A DNA stretch of 64,000 nt. Source: Aurantiochytrium sp. KH105 (Eukaryota; Sar; Bigyra; Thraustochytrida; Thraustochytriidae). This document shows, one piece after another, positions 9,862 through 18,823 of the stretch; positions within the stretch are counted from its first letter, which is position 1, and each line of letters starts with the position of its first letter. The stretch covers positions 12,940 to 76,939 of the forward strand of contig BGKB01000044.1 of NCBI GenBank assembly GCA_003116975.1, in the 5' to 3' direction. Both the position numbers and the translations under genes were made by a program. The notes beneath the pieces are model-generated. The model saw only the letters and a list, made by a program, of their open reading frames with translations, did not search any database and was not told where the DNA came from.

Positions 9862-10476
9862 TTCATCATCCTCATCCTCCTTCTTTCTGCCACCTCGCGA
9901 TCTGTATGTACACTATGAAAGGGCTGTCTTGACATTGGCTCCTCGCTGGTCAATTTCGCTCTCTACCTACTACTTACTACTCATGTTCATCTTTTTGTGC
10001 GCTTTCCATCCTGCGACGAGCCCTTGGCGTCATTCATGCATTCTTCACGACCCTCCAGACATTGTAAAAAAGAGTAGGCCTAGGCCTACATACGCCTTGC
10101 TGGCCTTGTCATGGCCCTCCAGACATTGTAAAAAAGAGTAGGCCTAAATACGCCTTGCTGGCCTTGTCATGGCCCTCCAGACATTGTAAAAAAAAGGAGG
10201 CCTACATACGCCTTGCTGGCCTTGTCATGGCCCTCCAGACATTGTAAAAAAAAAGAGTACCTGAACGATCGATTCCATACGTACATGATCCATCGCCTGC
10301 GCCTCCCTTTTAAGGACGCTGGGAGCGGTGGCCTCCCTCCCTCCCTGGCCTACCCTACAATCTACCTAATGTGGCCCACCGTCCTTGCCTAGCAGGAGTG
10401 AGCGCAAGCAAGTTGAACTCGTTTGTCTTCCCACCTCACACCGAGAACACAAAAAAAAAAAATGATTTCAAAAAAA
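9862..10476. other. 3' flank of serine dehydratase
   Basis: No gene is supported. The stretch contains the 10050-10258 tandem repeat and otherwise mixed-composition sequence. Confidence 0.5.
10050..10258 (+). repeat. Tandem repeat, about 62-bp unit, 3+ copies
   Basis: Units begin ccctccagacattgtaaaaa and continue with a gaguagg-like segment (DNA gagtagg), then tacgccttgctggcc and ttgtcatgg. The copies differ in A-run length and in a duplicated aggcct in the first unit. The array ends in a truncated fourth unit. It is non-coding and lies 190 bp after the serine dehydratase stop. Confidence 0.9.
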
Positions 10477-10581
10477 TACTTCGGTCGGGGATCGAACCCA
10501 AGACTTGCAGGGACTTTCGAGAAGAGTACATAAGACTCTTAGGGTGTAAACCTACCACTCTACCAACTGAGTTACCGAAGC
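10477..10581 (-). tRNA. tRNA-Val (anticodon UAC) with 32-nt intron
   Basis: Read on the minus strand, the acceptor stem is GCTTCGG paired with CCGAAGT (one G-U) plus discriminator A. The D arm is ACTC/GAGT around AGTTGGTA. The T arm is TTGGG-TTCGATC-CCCGA. The anticodon stem GTAGG pairs with CCTGC only if 32 nt (10513-10544) are removed between positions 37 and 38, the canonical tRNA intron site. The loop is then TTTACAC with anticodon TAC (complement of 10546-10548), and the intron contains GTA that can pair with the anticodon. The mature length is 73 nt without CCA. A run of T on the minus strand just after the gene (10470-10476) fits a Pol III terminator. Confidence 0.93.
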
Positions 10582-10741
10582 ATTCACAAGGTGACAACTT
10601 GGAACACTGATTTATAACGGCAAAGTTGTAAAGTTGTCTGGCGATAAAGTCGATCTTTTGTGTTTGGTTCAGCCTCGCGAGACCAAGCTTTTCACGATAC
10701 CTCACTCAATTTTGTAGGTCAATGAGATTGTTATTATTTTC

Positions 10742-12154
10742 TTAAAGAAATCCTCCGCCCTTGAGCACAAGCAAGCTCGTCGCGATGCCACCCGCAAAGC
10801 CTGAAGCCACAAGAGTGATCCAGCGACTGTCAGCAGCAGCAGATCCTTGCGACAAAGACTTGACTTGGCCAGGGCCCTCCCACACATCGTTTTCAGCCCA
10901 AGCCTTGATAAGATGGTGAGCAATTGCCCAGGACGGCGGTACAATCTTCCCAAGTTCGGGCTTGGACATGGCGCCCGGCACACGAGAACGCTCGAGCATC
11001 TCGAGAGCCTCCGCGCGTGTGAACCAGCGCACGTCAGACATTTCCTTGATATCCATATCGATATTTTCCGAGGTGGCTCGAGCAATGCAACCAATCATGA
11101 GCTCGCAATGTCCAGCAGCGCCCAAAGGCCACGGCTGCGTTCCCACGACCTGGACCTCTTCACCAACGCGAATGCCGCTCTCCTCGAATACCTCGCGGCG
11201 GCATGCCGACTCTACGGACTCGCATTGCTCCACGAAACCGGCCAGACAAGAATACATATTGCCACCAGCGCGCCGTTTGGTCTTGCCCAAAAGGCATCGT
11301 TCACCATCTGCCGATTGCACAAGCATAATTGCTACTGGATCTGTGCGTGGGTAAAACACGGCCTTGCGACGGTCCTCCTGCGACCAGTCACGACGGCGGT
11401 GCCCACACCCCGCCGGCGTCATGGCTGCACCTGTCCGCGGACTGAACGAGAGCTCCATGTGCCAGTTCATGCGCGAGACGGCCTGGCCCATCACAGCAGC
11501 TTCTCCGCTGGGCAACTTGTCCATGAGCGAGTTGGGCCGGACAAAGTTCACGTCGTCGAGTGCAGGCGCATTCACGCCGCTCACATCGCACACAAAACGC
11601 CATCCCGCAGAGGTCAGCACAGCGTCCGAGGTTTCGCCGCAATGCTCATAGTCTACGTCGCCGGGCTGTTTGCGTCGTCCCAAAAGCACGACTGTGCGTC
11701 CGGCATCGTCACCATCGGTCTTGCTCGTCCCGCCGCCGTCCTCTTCGAGCTCGCGAGCACGCCACGAGGGCAGCGCCGAGACCTCTTTCCAAGTCCACCA
11801 TGCGAGGCCGCCATCTTTCTGCGTGCCAATTTGGCCCTCGGAAAACAGCAAAAACCGCGAGTCGGGATCTTCAAATGCCTTACGAATCACCTTCGTGCTC
11901 TCTTCCCCCGTCACCTCGTCATCGTGCAGCTCGGGCAGCGGGTGTCGGTCGAGTGGCAGCGATGACCAAAACTGTCGTTCGATGCGATAGAACCTGCGCT
12001 GCGTCTGCGCTTGCGGCATCCTGCCGCGCCACGAATCTGCGCGTAGCCCGTGCCCTTCTACCGTCGTCGCTCTTCGCGTACTACTCGCTCCGGTCCTCGC
12101 AAGCGTCGCCGGTCTGCTGCGACAGCTTCGCTGCGCGATGAGTCTCAACACCAT
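10742..12154 (-). CDS. Nudix hydrolase, NAD(H) diphosphatase (NUDT12/NudC-like), putative tail-anchored
   Basis: 470 residues, intronless. The family hydrolyses NADH/NAD+ to NMN(H) and AMP and can remove NAD caps from RNA. The C-terminal half has YPRTDPVAIM followed by a complete Nudix box, G-x5-E-x7-REVFEESG (about residues 310-332), then TQPWPL, which matches the SQPWPF signature of NADH diphosphatases. The zinc ribbon usually found just before YPR is degenerate: the first CxxC position reads FSPRTG, and no second pair is visible. The last 25 residues are hydrophobic (ITLVASGFAGGIATSLLVL), suggesting a C-terminal membrane anchor. The N-terminus is Arg/Ser/Thr-rich and could be a targeting peptide. 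An alternative start exists at the later Met before PQAQTQ. Confidence 0.88.
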   Translation of the reverse strand: MVLRLIAQRSCRSRPATLARTGASSTRRATTVEGHGLRADSWRGRMPQAQTQRRFYRIERQFWSSLPLDRHPLPELHDDEVTGEESTKVIRKAFEDPDSRFLLFSEGQIGTQKDGGLAWWTWKEVSALPSWRARELEEDGGGTSKTDGDDAGRTVVLLGRRKQPGDVDYEHCGETSDAVLTSAGWRFVCDVSGVNAPALDDVNFVRPNSLMDKLPSGEAAVMGQAVSRMNWHMELSFSPRTGAAMTPAGCGHRRRDWSQEDRRKAVFYPRTDPVAIMLVQSADGERCLLGKTKRRAGGNMYSCLAGFVEQCESVESACRREVFEESGIRVGEEVQVVGTQPWPLGAAGHCELMIGCIARATSENIDMDIKEMSDVRWFTRAEALEMLERSRVPGAMSKPELGKIVPPSWAIAHHLIKAWAENDVWEGPGQVKSLSQGSAAADSRWITLVASGFAGGIATSLLVLKGGGFL

Positions 12155-12786
12155 CTTTTCGCGCTCAAAGTTTGCAATTTATCTCGGCAATAAACAACAA
12201 AGCGCCACAAATCGATTAACTGCACGTAACAAAGGACGGACACTGTCTGGGCATGCGCAAACTTCGTCTCACGATCGCTCACGATCACTTCGTGCTGCAG
12301 CTCTTCGAACAAGTGCTTGGCTAGGCTTGACTCGGCTTACGTGCTTGCCAATGCTGCAAGGAGTGTTGCTGGAACGGGCGGACGAGAAGTGTTGCTGGAA
12401 CGGGCGAACGAGAAGAGACTTCCGGGAGGCAGAACGGGTCGATGACATTAAAGCTCCTGTACAAAGCATATAGTAGTAGAGTGCGGAACGTCGGTTAAAG
12501 TACTACGACGCATTCATATAAAAGCAACTTCTCTTCAGAAAATTGGTGCAGTAGGCCTATCTTCTTTCCTCTCACGACTCAAATGAATTCCAATTTTTGA
12601 AAAAATTGTGACAAATCATTTCGACAGATCAGATCAATTTCACAGCAAAGTAAAGCAACAGAAACGAAAACATCAAAAGTATTTGAAAGAAAGAAGAAAG
12701 AAATACAACAAGCGCAGCTGCCAACTACCAAAGAAAAAGAAATGCATGGCGAGGGAGGCAAAAGATCTTGATGACACGAACAGAAT
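12155..12786. other. Intergenic with short direct repeat
   Basis: No gene supported. A 26-bp direct repeat (two copies, units containing gttgctggaacgggcg) lies at about 12363-12414. The stretch from 12560 to 12720 is A-rich. Confidence 0.5.
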
Positions 12787-13467
12787 TCACACAAGCGTAC
12801 TGACGTCATGACCATTAACGTCGCGGATGGCGACCCTTCGCTTCCCGCCATTCTTTTCGCTCGGGTAAATCTTCTTCACGCCGCGATACCGAGGCGGGAC
12901 CGGAAGCCATTCGGGAAAGTTGAAACGAGGATCCTCACTCGCAACTGGGGCGCGCGTCTTTCCAGCAGGCGCACGCTGTGCTGCACGGGCCGTCTCGAGG
13001 GTTGATCCTACAGGAACAGTGCGCTGAGTAGGTCGGCTGCTTGAGCCGACATCGACCGCATCAACAGCAAAGGCATCTGCCACGTTGGGAAAATACTCGC
13101 GCAAGGGAGCCCACGTCGGATTGTCGAAAGCAACGTTGGTGATTTGCAGGGTGGGCTCAAAATACCCGGCCATGTGCCATTGGCGCATGTGAATGTCCGT
13201 GAATGGGCCCTGTTGCTGATGATTCCGGTCCAAAAAGTACCATTGCCCGCCTTCGGAGCCCTGGTCCGGCGACTCATCCATGAACGCGTTACTTCCGTTG
13301 GGAAAAAGCTCTGCAAGCGTCTTAAACGCGTTCGAGCGCGGGTCGCCCTTGGCCACGAGCAGGTCCGCCTTCAAGTACCCGGCCTCGTACCACGCACGCA
13401 TTTCCTCGTTTCCAAAGGGGCCCTGCACCTTGTTATCATTGTCGCGAAAGTACCACTGCACGCTCAT
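12787..13467 (-). CDS. Tandem GYF-domain protein
   Basis: 226 residues, intronless. Two GYF domains follow one another. The first starts at residue 5 (WYFRDNDNKVQGPF ... MRAWYEAGYL). The second starts near residue 75 (WYFLDRNHQQQGPF ... MRQWHMAGYF). GYF domains bind proline-rich peptides, typically in splicing, mRNA decay or translational repression. The C-terminal third is basic and low complexity, ending in a short conserved-looking block (FNFPEWLPVPPRYRG). In the second domain the Tyr of the namesake GYF is kept; in the first the last aromatic is Leu. No catalytic domain is present, so the protein is probably an adaptor. The specific orthologue is unknown. Confidence 0.85.
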   Translation of the reverse strand: MSVQWYFRDNDNKVQGPFGNEEMRAWYEAGYLKADLLVAKGDPRSNAFKTLAELFPNGSNAFMDESPDQGSEGGQWYFLDRNHQQQGPFTDIHMRQWHMAGYFEPTLQITNVAFDNPTWAPLREYFPNVADAFAVDAVDVGSSSRPTQRTVPVGSTLETARAAQRAPAGKTRAPVASEDPRFNFPEWLPVPPRYRGVKKIYPSEKNGGKRRVAIRDVNGHDVSTLV

Positions 13468-13924
13468 CTTGCTCGCCCGCGTTTTGGTAATCTGATGGGA
13501 TCAACGTTGCTTCGCCCGCGCTTCTCGTCACGCGAGAATGTACGAACGCACGTGCAAGACCGCGTCGCGCCCTCCTTCGGCACGTGCTGATACCTCGCCG
13601 CGAAAAGGCCGTACGCGACCTTCCGTGCGCGTCCTCGTCTCCTCCCTGAGCAGGCGCTCGCTTGCTCGCTCGCTCGCTCGCTCGCTGGCAGGCTCCTCCC
13701 GACTGCCGCTCTCTGCGCACGCTCGCTCGCTCGCTCTCCCGTGCGTGCCTCCGACGAAGCAGTCAATACCAAACTGGACGCGCGCGCGCGCGCTCATGTG
13801 CACACGACTGCATTCACACAGCACAGACACGGAACTAGTTTCGAGACTAGTTCGCTCTTATTTATAGACCTTTTTCTGTTTGTTTTGCGTTTTGTTTTGT
13901 TTTGTTTATCAATCAATCAGTCAG
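13468..13924. other. Intergenic with (GCTC)n runs
   Basis: Simple GCTC repeats at about 13650-13690 and 13720-13740, and an alternating CG run near 13780. This is the 5' flank of the GYF gene and 3' flank of the kinesin gene. No gene seen. Confidence 0.55.
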
Positions 13925-16531
13925 TCAGGAACTGGCCCCGGCCGAGGGCGGCGATGGCGGCTTCTCACCTTGTGCTCCTTCCTCGCGAGCAGAAGAAGTG
14001 CCCTGCGTCGTCTTGGACGACGAGGATAGCCATCCAAAAACACCTCCACCCCCGCCGCTGCTAGCAGCTGATTGCCCCGACGAGGCGTCGCCGCCGCCGC
14101 GAAGGGGCTTGACAATGCGATTGCCTTGCGGTGGGCTCTTGCTCAAAGGCGATGCCGTCGATCGACCAGGCGAAACGCCAGAGGCCGTCTTGTTCATAAA
14201 GGCGAGCGCTTTCGCCCCAAACGAGGATTTTTGCTCGTTGAGCTCACGCCGCGCGCGCGTCACCTCGAGTTGCAGCTGCTGCACCTCCTTTTGCCGCTCA
14301 ATCTGCATGTCCTCAATTTCAAGGGCATGTCGCTCCGCCTGGGCGCGAAAGTTGAACTCTTTACTCTTGATATTGTTTTCCAGCACCTTGATGCGCTCCT
14401 CCTTGAGTGTCAGCAGCTGCGTCTTTTCCGCCGCTGCCAGTTCAGCATAGGCATACTTTCGCAGGAGTTGCTTGTGTACGGCAATGAGCTGGTACAGACG
14501 CTGTTCCAGCGCAGGATCCATGCTCTTGCCTTCTGCCCCACCGCTCGCCGCAGACGCGCTCGTCGCCGCCGCAGCAGCAGCCACCGCAGCCCCGTCCGAG
14601 GTCCCAGTCCCGGCCCCGGCCCCTGTCCCGCTGGCGGCCCCGGCCTCCGACGAAGATTCGCCCACTTTGCTCCGCAAATCCTGGATCGTCGCCTCATACG
14701 TGCCTGTCTTTTGCTCGAGATCTGCGCGCAGCCGCCGTGCTTCCTCCTTGGCCGCAGCCAGCTGCTCCTCGAGCGGAGCGTCCGGTCCCACCGCCGGCGC
14801 CTCCACCGCGCTCGCGACACTCGCAGCTGGCGCTCCAATTGGCACAGCGTCCAGCTCCTTGTTAAGTCGTTCGTTCTCCTTTTGCAATGTATTCACATTC
14901 AGCTCCACCTCCTTGAGCTGGTGCTCCAAATGAGCATACTTGGACTCTGCCTCATCGAGTTTATTTTGAAGAGCCTCCTTCTCCGCTTGCGCCGTGGCGA
15001 TTTGCTCTGCACTCCCCGCAGCTGCTGGTGTGAGCGGTGCCTCGACACCTGTCCCATCGCCGGCTTGCCCGCCGCCAACGCCGCCGCTAACACCGGCCCC
15101 GTTGCCGCTGCCGCTGCGCTTCGCCTCGTTTAGCTCCTGACTAAGAATCTGAATCTCTGCGTTCGATCTTTCCAGCTCTTGCACATCGCTTTCGTGTGCG
15201 TCGCGGAGCTCCTTGATTTGCAGCTCGAGCGTGACAATCTGTTTCGCCAGGTCTTCGCTGCTCTGCCGGGTGCCGTCCTCGCCGTCGTCGGCGCTGGCTT
15301 TCTTGGCCTCTGCATTGTCCCCACGACTATCGTCTCCGCCCTGCGCAAGCCGCCGCTTCAGCTTTTCAATGTACTGCGCCTGAACGTCAATGGCGCGTTC
15401 GGCCTGTGCTAAAAGGGCCTCCAGCTCCTCGACGGTGCGCACCTGGTTCACGACTGCCTTGTTCTTGATTGCTTTGGCGCGATTACCAAAACGTAGGGTA
15501 TTGATGGTCTCTAGCGCATTATAGCTGCTCGGAGAAACGTTGATCACGAGCCACGTCCGTGCATTTCCACCGAGCGACTCTTGCAGCATGCGCGTCAGCT
15601 TCGAGTCACGGTATGGCACGTGTGCAGACTTGCCGTCTGTGAGCGCGTTAATGACCTTGCCAAGTGCCGAGAGAGAAAGATTGATCATCTTGGCTTCATC
15701 GAGGCGATCCCCCGTGGCGCCCGTCTTGCGCACCATTTCTGAACCAGCCAAATCCACGAGATTGATCTTGCTCGTCTTGGTTGTTCCCGTTGTTGTATCC
15801 GTTTGCACGAGCTGCAACACAAACACGCTGTGACTGCGCGAACTCCCCTCATTCATGCCGGTCGCGGCCTGCGCGCGATTGCCCGCGCCCAGTGCCATAA
15901 GCTCCATCATTTCCTCGAAACTGTTTACATATCGCTCGCTCATGTGCTCGACGTAGATGCCGCGGTTTGGGTCCTCGCGGACTTGCAAGTTTTGCCGGCT
16001 CACATCGAGCAAATCCCGGATCCGCTCCAGGTAGATTTCGACGTAGCTTCCGCGGACCGTAAACTCCATGTTCTCTCCCGCGCGCGCAATGTACTGAAAG
16101 ATGGCCTCCACGGTCCGCGGAATGATGCCCGCGAGCTCCGGGTCCGTAATGTTCGGCCCTTGCATCGTGTGCGTCTTGCCGGAAGACGTTTGCCCGTACG
16201 CAAAGATCGTGCCATTGTACCCTTCAAACACGTTCTCTACCAGCGGCCTGCCGATGCTCTCAAACACTTCAGCCTGCGTGCTTTCCGGCTGGAAGACACG
16301 GTCAAAGGTGAACCGCGAAACGCCTTCGCCCGACAGGCTGCCCACGTTGTCCACTTGGATCTCCTCCTTGGACACCTTGACCGCGACCTTGCCGCCGGCC
16401 GCTTCCTCCTTGGCGTTTTGAGGCCGCACGCGGACCACCACGTGCACCGAAGACGCCGCGCCCTCGCCGCCGCCGCTGCCGCCGCCACCGCCGCTGCCGC
16501 CGCCACCGCTGCCGGACGGCGTCGCCGGCAT
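13925..16531 (-). CDS. Kinesin heavy chain, N-terminal motor (kinesin-1-like)
   Basis: 868 residues, intronless; a plus-end-directed microtubule motor. After a Gly/Ser-rich N-terminus (about 25 residues), the motor domain starts with VHVVVRVRP and carries the P-loop GQTSSGKT (about residues 112-119), switch I NEGSSRSH, switch II DLAGSE and the microtubule-binding HVPYRDSKLTRML. The neck-linker region follows LRFGNRAKAIKNKA. From about residue 360 to 780 there is a heptad-rich stalk interrupted by Ala/Gly/Ser-rich linkers. The tail is short and low complexity. The motor motifs and N-terminal placement resemble kinesin-1/KIF5, but the tail lacks an obvious light-chain-binding or IAK motif, so the subfamily is inferred. 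Confidence 0.95.
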   Translation of the reverse strand: MPATPSGSGGGGSGGGGGSGGGEGAASSVHVVVRVRPQNAKEEAAGGKVAVKVSKEEIQVDNVGSLSGEGVSRFTFDRVFQPESTQAEVFESIGRPLVENVFEGYNGTIFAYGQTSSGKTHTMQGPNITDPELAGIIPRTVEAIFQYIARAGENMEFTVRGSYVEIYLERIRDLLDVSRQNLQVREDPNRGIYVEHMSERYVNSFEEMMELMALGAGNRAQAATGMNEGSSRSHSVFVLQLVQTDTTTGTTKTSKINLVDLAGSEMVRKTGATGDRLDEAKMINLSLSALGKVINALTDGKSAHVPYRDSKLTRMLQESLGGNARTWLVINVSPSSYNALETINTLRFGNRAKAIKNKAVVNQVRTVEELEALLAQAERAIDVQAQYIEKLKRRLAQGGDDSRGDNAEAKKASADDGEDGTRQSSEDLAKQIVTLELQIKELRDAHESDVQELERSNAEIQILSQELNEAKRSGSGNGAGVSGGVGGGQAGDGTGVEAPLTPAAAGSAEQIATAQAEKEALQNKLDEAESKYAHLEHQLKEVELNVNTLQKENERLNKELDAVPIGAPAASVASAVEAPAVGPDAPLEEQLAAAKEEARRLRADLEQKTGTYEATIQDLRSKVGESSSEAGAASGTGAGAGTGTSDGAAVAAAAAATSASAASGGAEGKSMDPALEQRLYQLIAVHKQLLRKYAYAELAAAEKTQLLTLKEERIKVLENNIKSKEFNFRAQAERHALEIEDMQIERQKEVQQLQLEVTRARRELNEQKSSFGAKALAFMNKTASGVSPGRSTASPLSKSPPQGNRIVKPLRGGGDASSGQSAASSGGGGGVFGWLSSSSKTTQGTSSAREEGAQGEKPPSPPSAGASS

Positions 16532-16969
16532 CTTTCTCTGTCAGAGTCTCGGCGACAGACAACGACTCCGCTCCCTCTCACTCGCGCTCCGCTCGGGTCT
16601 CCGTCGCGCGAACGTATACCACGCGCACGCACCCGAGAGCGCGCCGCTGCGTCGTTGCGACTGGCCGCGTCGCCGTCGCCGTCGCCGTCTCGACTCGACT
16701 CGACTCGGCTTCAAAGGTTTGGTCAAATCTCAACGTCGTGGAGCCTTCAGCGAGTCGCAACTTTGAAGATGTTTGTGAAAACGGAAGCAAAAAGCAAAAA
16801 AATGGCCTACAACTAGCCTGCTTCTTTCTGTGGCGGCTGGCAGCGGACATCACGCCAAACGCCTGCACGCCTCCCAGTCGTCTGGGACTTTCAGAAAAGG
16901 ACCAATGGGGTCACAGTCAACCGATTATAAAACTTAGTGTTCACACGCATTTATTTGGTTGGATGTACG
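16532..16969. other. Intergenic, 5' flank of kinesin gene
   Basis: GC-rich immediately upstream of the kinesin start with (CGTCGC)n-like runs near 16660-16700, then mixed composition. No gene seen. Confidence 0.5.
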
Positions 16970-18823
16970 TCAGTCGGTCAGAGATCCCGAGGCCGAAAAG
17001 GAAAAGTTCTGGTGATTCTTGGCCTGATTTGCGACGAGAATGCGCTCCATCGCCAGCTGGACAAGATCCTGGTGCGCAAGCGGCGGCAACTCCGGCGCCG
17101 TGGCGAGCCCGCGACTCGCAGCGCTTAGCTTTTCACTCTGACGAAAGCTCGCGAGGTCGGCCTCGCTCAGCTCAAAATGTAGAGGGTCCGGCTCTCCGGT
17201 CGACCCATGACGCCGCAAGGTACCGCCTTTATTGATCCCGCGCTCCGCAACGTTCTGCGCAGATCCGGCAAAGGACGACGCAGACTTGGAGCCCAGAGAA
17301 GCTCGGCCTTCAAAGGGCTCGTGCGCGCGGATGCGCGCCTCAAGGATGGCACCGGCATCGAGGTCGTGGCGTCCATTCTCGACATTCTCATCATCGTCAT
17401 CATCATCATCATCGTCGTCGTCGTCGTCGTCCGAGTCACTTGCGTCCGAGGACCACGATGAAGCGTCAAAAGCCTCCATGATGTGGTTCTCCTCGTCATT
17501 GCAAGAGTTCTCCCAGCGCTGCAGCAAAGGGTTAAAGGTCATTTGGCCCACAGTGTGCTGCTTGAAGCTCGAGTCGCGAAAGGGAAGCAGCATAGGTCCG
17601 GCGTGGGCCTGGGCACCCGACTCGAGCACAGGCTCATCGTCCTCGCCTTCGACCGAGGGGAGCGACAAGTCCGCCCAGCTATCGCTCTCCGGCCGCGCAG
17701 TCCACCTCGATGATGGTGCCTCCGCACCCACGGCGACTACGCTACGACCGCCTACACTCGCCAATGCTGACTCTTCAGGCTTGCTCGGCACGCGAGATGC
17801 TGCAGAAGCACAAACGCCCTTGTGACCGGGCTGCACGTCCACTCCAGGAAGAGCGGCCGGGTCGATCTCAAGGTCATCCCACACGTCTTCCGACGCATCC
17901 TCTTCGACGGCTGCCTCCACAGTCGCAGGCAGCTGTGATACTGATACTAGAAGGCCCGTCGTTGCTTCTTGTGCAGCTCGTCGCGCTCTCGAGCCGCGGG
18001 CGCGGCTGGCGCGTGCTTCGGCGCGCGCCTTTGGCGACGGGGCAACTTCCGAGGCGCGTCGTTGAGGTACCGCACGAGCACGTTGCCGCGACGAAGCTGT
18101 TGCACTCAAGAATGATCGTCCTGGCCTTGCCTTGGCGCTCCTGCTGTGACTCGCACCAGCGTGACCTGCCACGCCAGCCCTATTAGTGGCCACGACAGGC
18201 TCTGTCCCCGTCCCGAGATGTCGCACGTGCGACGAGAGTTTCGTAGAAACGGTGCTGGAAGAGCGTCGATGACGCGGTCGTGCACTGTGCGCACCTGATC
18301 CCAATTTTCCACTACTCGCGCTGCTTGCATTTGACAACGCGGCTCGGGAACGAGCAACGGCATTGCTCGCGGCGCTACTAGCAGCGCTGCTGCCGCCCTC
18401 GCTGCCCTTGGAGACGCGTCGCGTGCCGCTCGTCTTGGTCTTGAGTTTGCCTTTTAATTTCGCAGAGGCAGCCGCTGTAGGGCTGGGGGAGCGCGGCCGC
18501 GTGCTCCGCATGCTGCGAAAGCTTTGTGCTCTGGTCGTTTCTGCAAAGGATCGCTGTCTTTGCATTTGGGAGCGGTATGCGTGTCGCAGACCCGCCGTGC
18601 GGTGCATGCTACCGAGGCCGCCCTCTGCCTCGGCATGGGCATTGTCGATGATTACTCGTTCCGCAAGACGGCGCAGCTCTGGCGAGCGAAAGTGTCGCGC
18701 GATCAGATGATGAAGTCCCGCATCGCGATTGTCCTTGAGTTCTTGCTGCAGGGTTTCGGCCGTCTCGGACGAGTTTTCCATGAGCACTTGGCCTTGTTGT
18801 CCAGGGCGCGACCTGCTCCGCAT
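16970..18823 (-). CDS. Low-complexity protein with Byr4/Bfa1-like motif and poly-Asp tract
   Basis: 617 residues from the Met at 18823 (603 from the next Met at 18781). The frame is open to 19525, but upstream codons look compositional. It is rich in Ser, Ala and Arg. Near the C-terminal third is QMTFNPLLQRWEN, which resembles the short M-x-F-[DN]-P-x4-RW motif of fungal Byr4/Bfa1 subunits of the Spg1/Tem1 GTPase-activating complex (septation/mitotic exit). An uninterrupted run of about 16 Asp follows, encoded by a CAT/CGT trinucleotide tract on the plus strand at about 17386-17436. The C-terminus carries a more ordered block (LHFELSEADLASFRQ). Gene reality is supported by the motif and the long frame. 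Function beyond that is inference. Confidence 0.6.
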   Translation of the reverse strand: MRSRSRPGQQGQVLMENSSETAETLQQELKDNRDAGLHHLIARHFRSPELRRLAERVIIDNAHAEAEGGLGSMHRTAGLRHAYRSQMQRQRSFAETTRAQSFRSMRSTRPRSPSPTAAASAKLKGKLKTKTSGTRRVSKGSEGGSSAASSAASNAVARSRAALSNASSASSGKLGSGAHSARPRHRRSSSTVSTKLSSHVRHLGTGTEPVVATNRAGVAGHAGASHSRSAKARPGRSFLSATASSRQRARAVPQRRASEVAPSPKARAEARASRARGSRARRAAQEATTGLLVSVSQLPATVEAAVEEDASEDVWDDLEIDPAALPGVDVQPGHKGVCASAASRVPSKPEESALASVGGRSVVAVGAEAPSSRWTARPESDSWADLSLPSVEGEDDEPVLESGAQAHAGPMLLPFRDSSFKQHTVGQMTFNPLLQRWENSCNDEENHIMEAFDASSWSSDASDSDDDDDDDDDDDDDDENVENGRHDLDAGAILEARIRAHEPFEGRASLGSKSASSFAGSAQNVAERGINKGGTLRRHGSTGEPDPLHFELSEADLASFRQSEKLSAASRGLATAPELPPLAHQDLVQLAMERILVANQAKNHQNFSFSASGSLTD

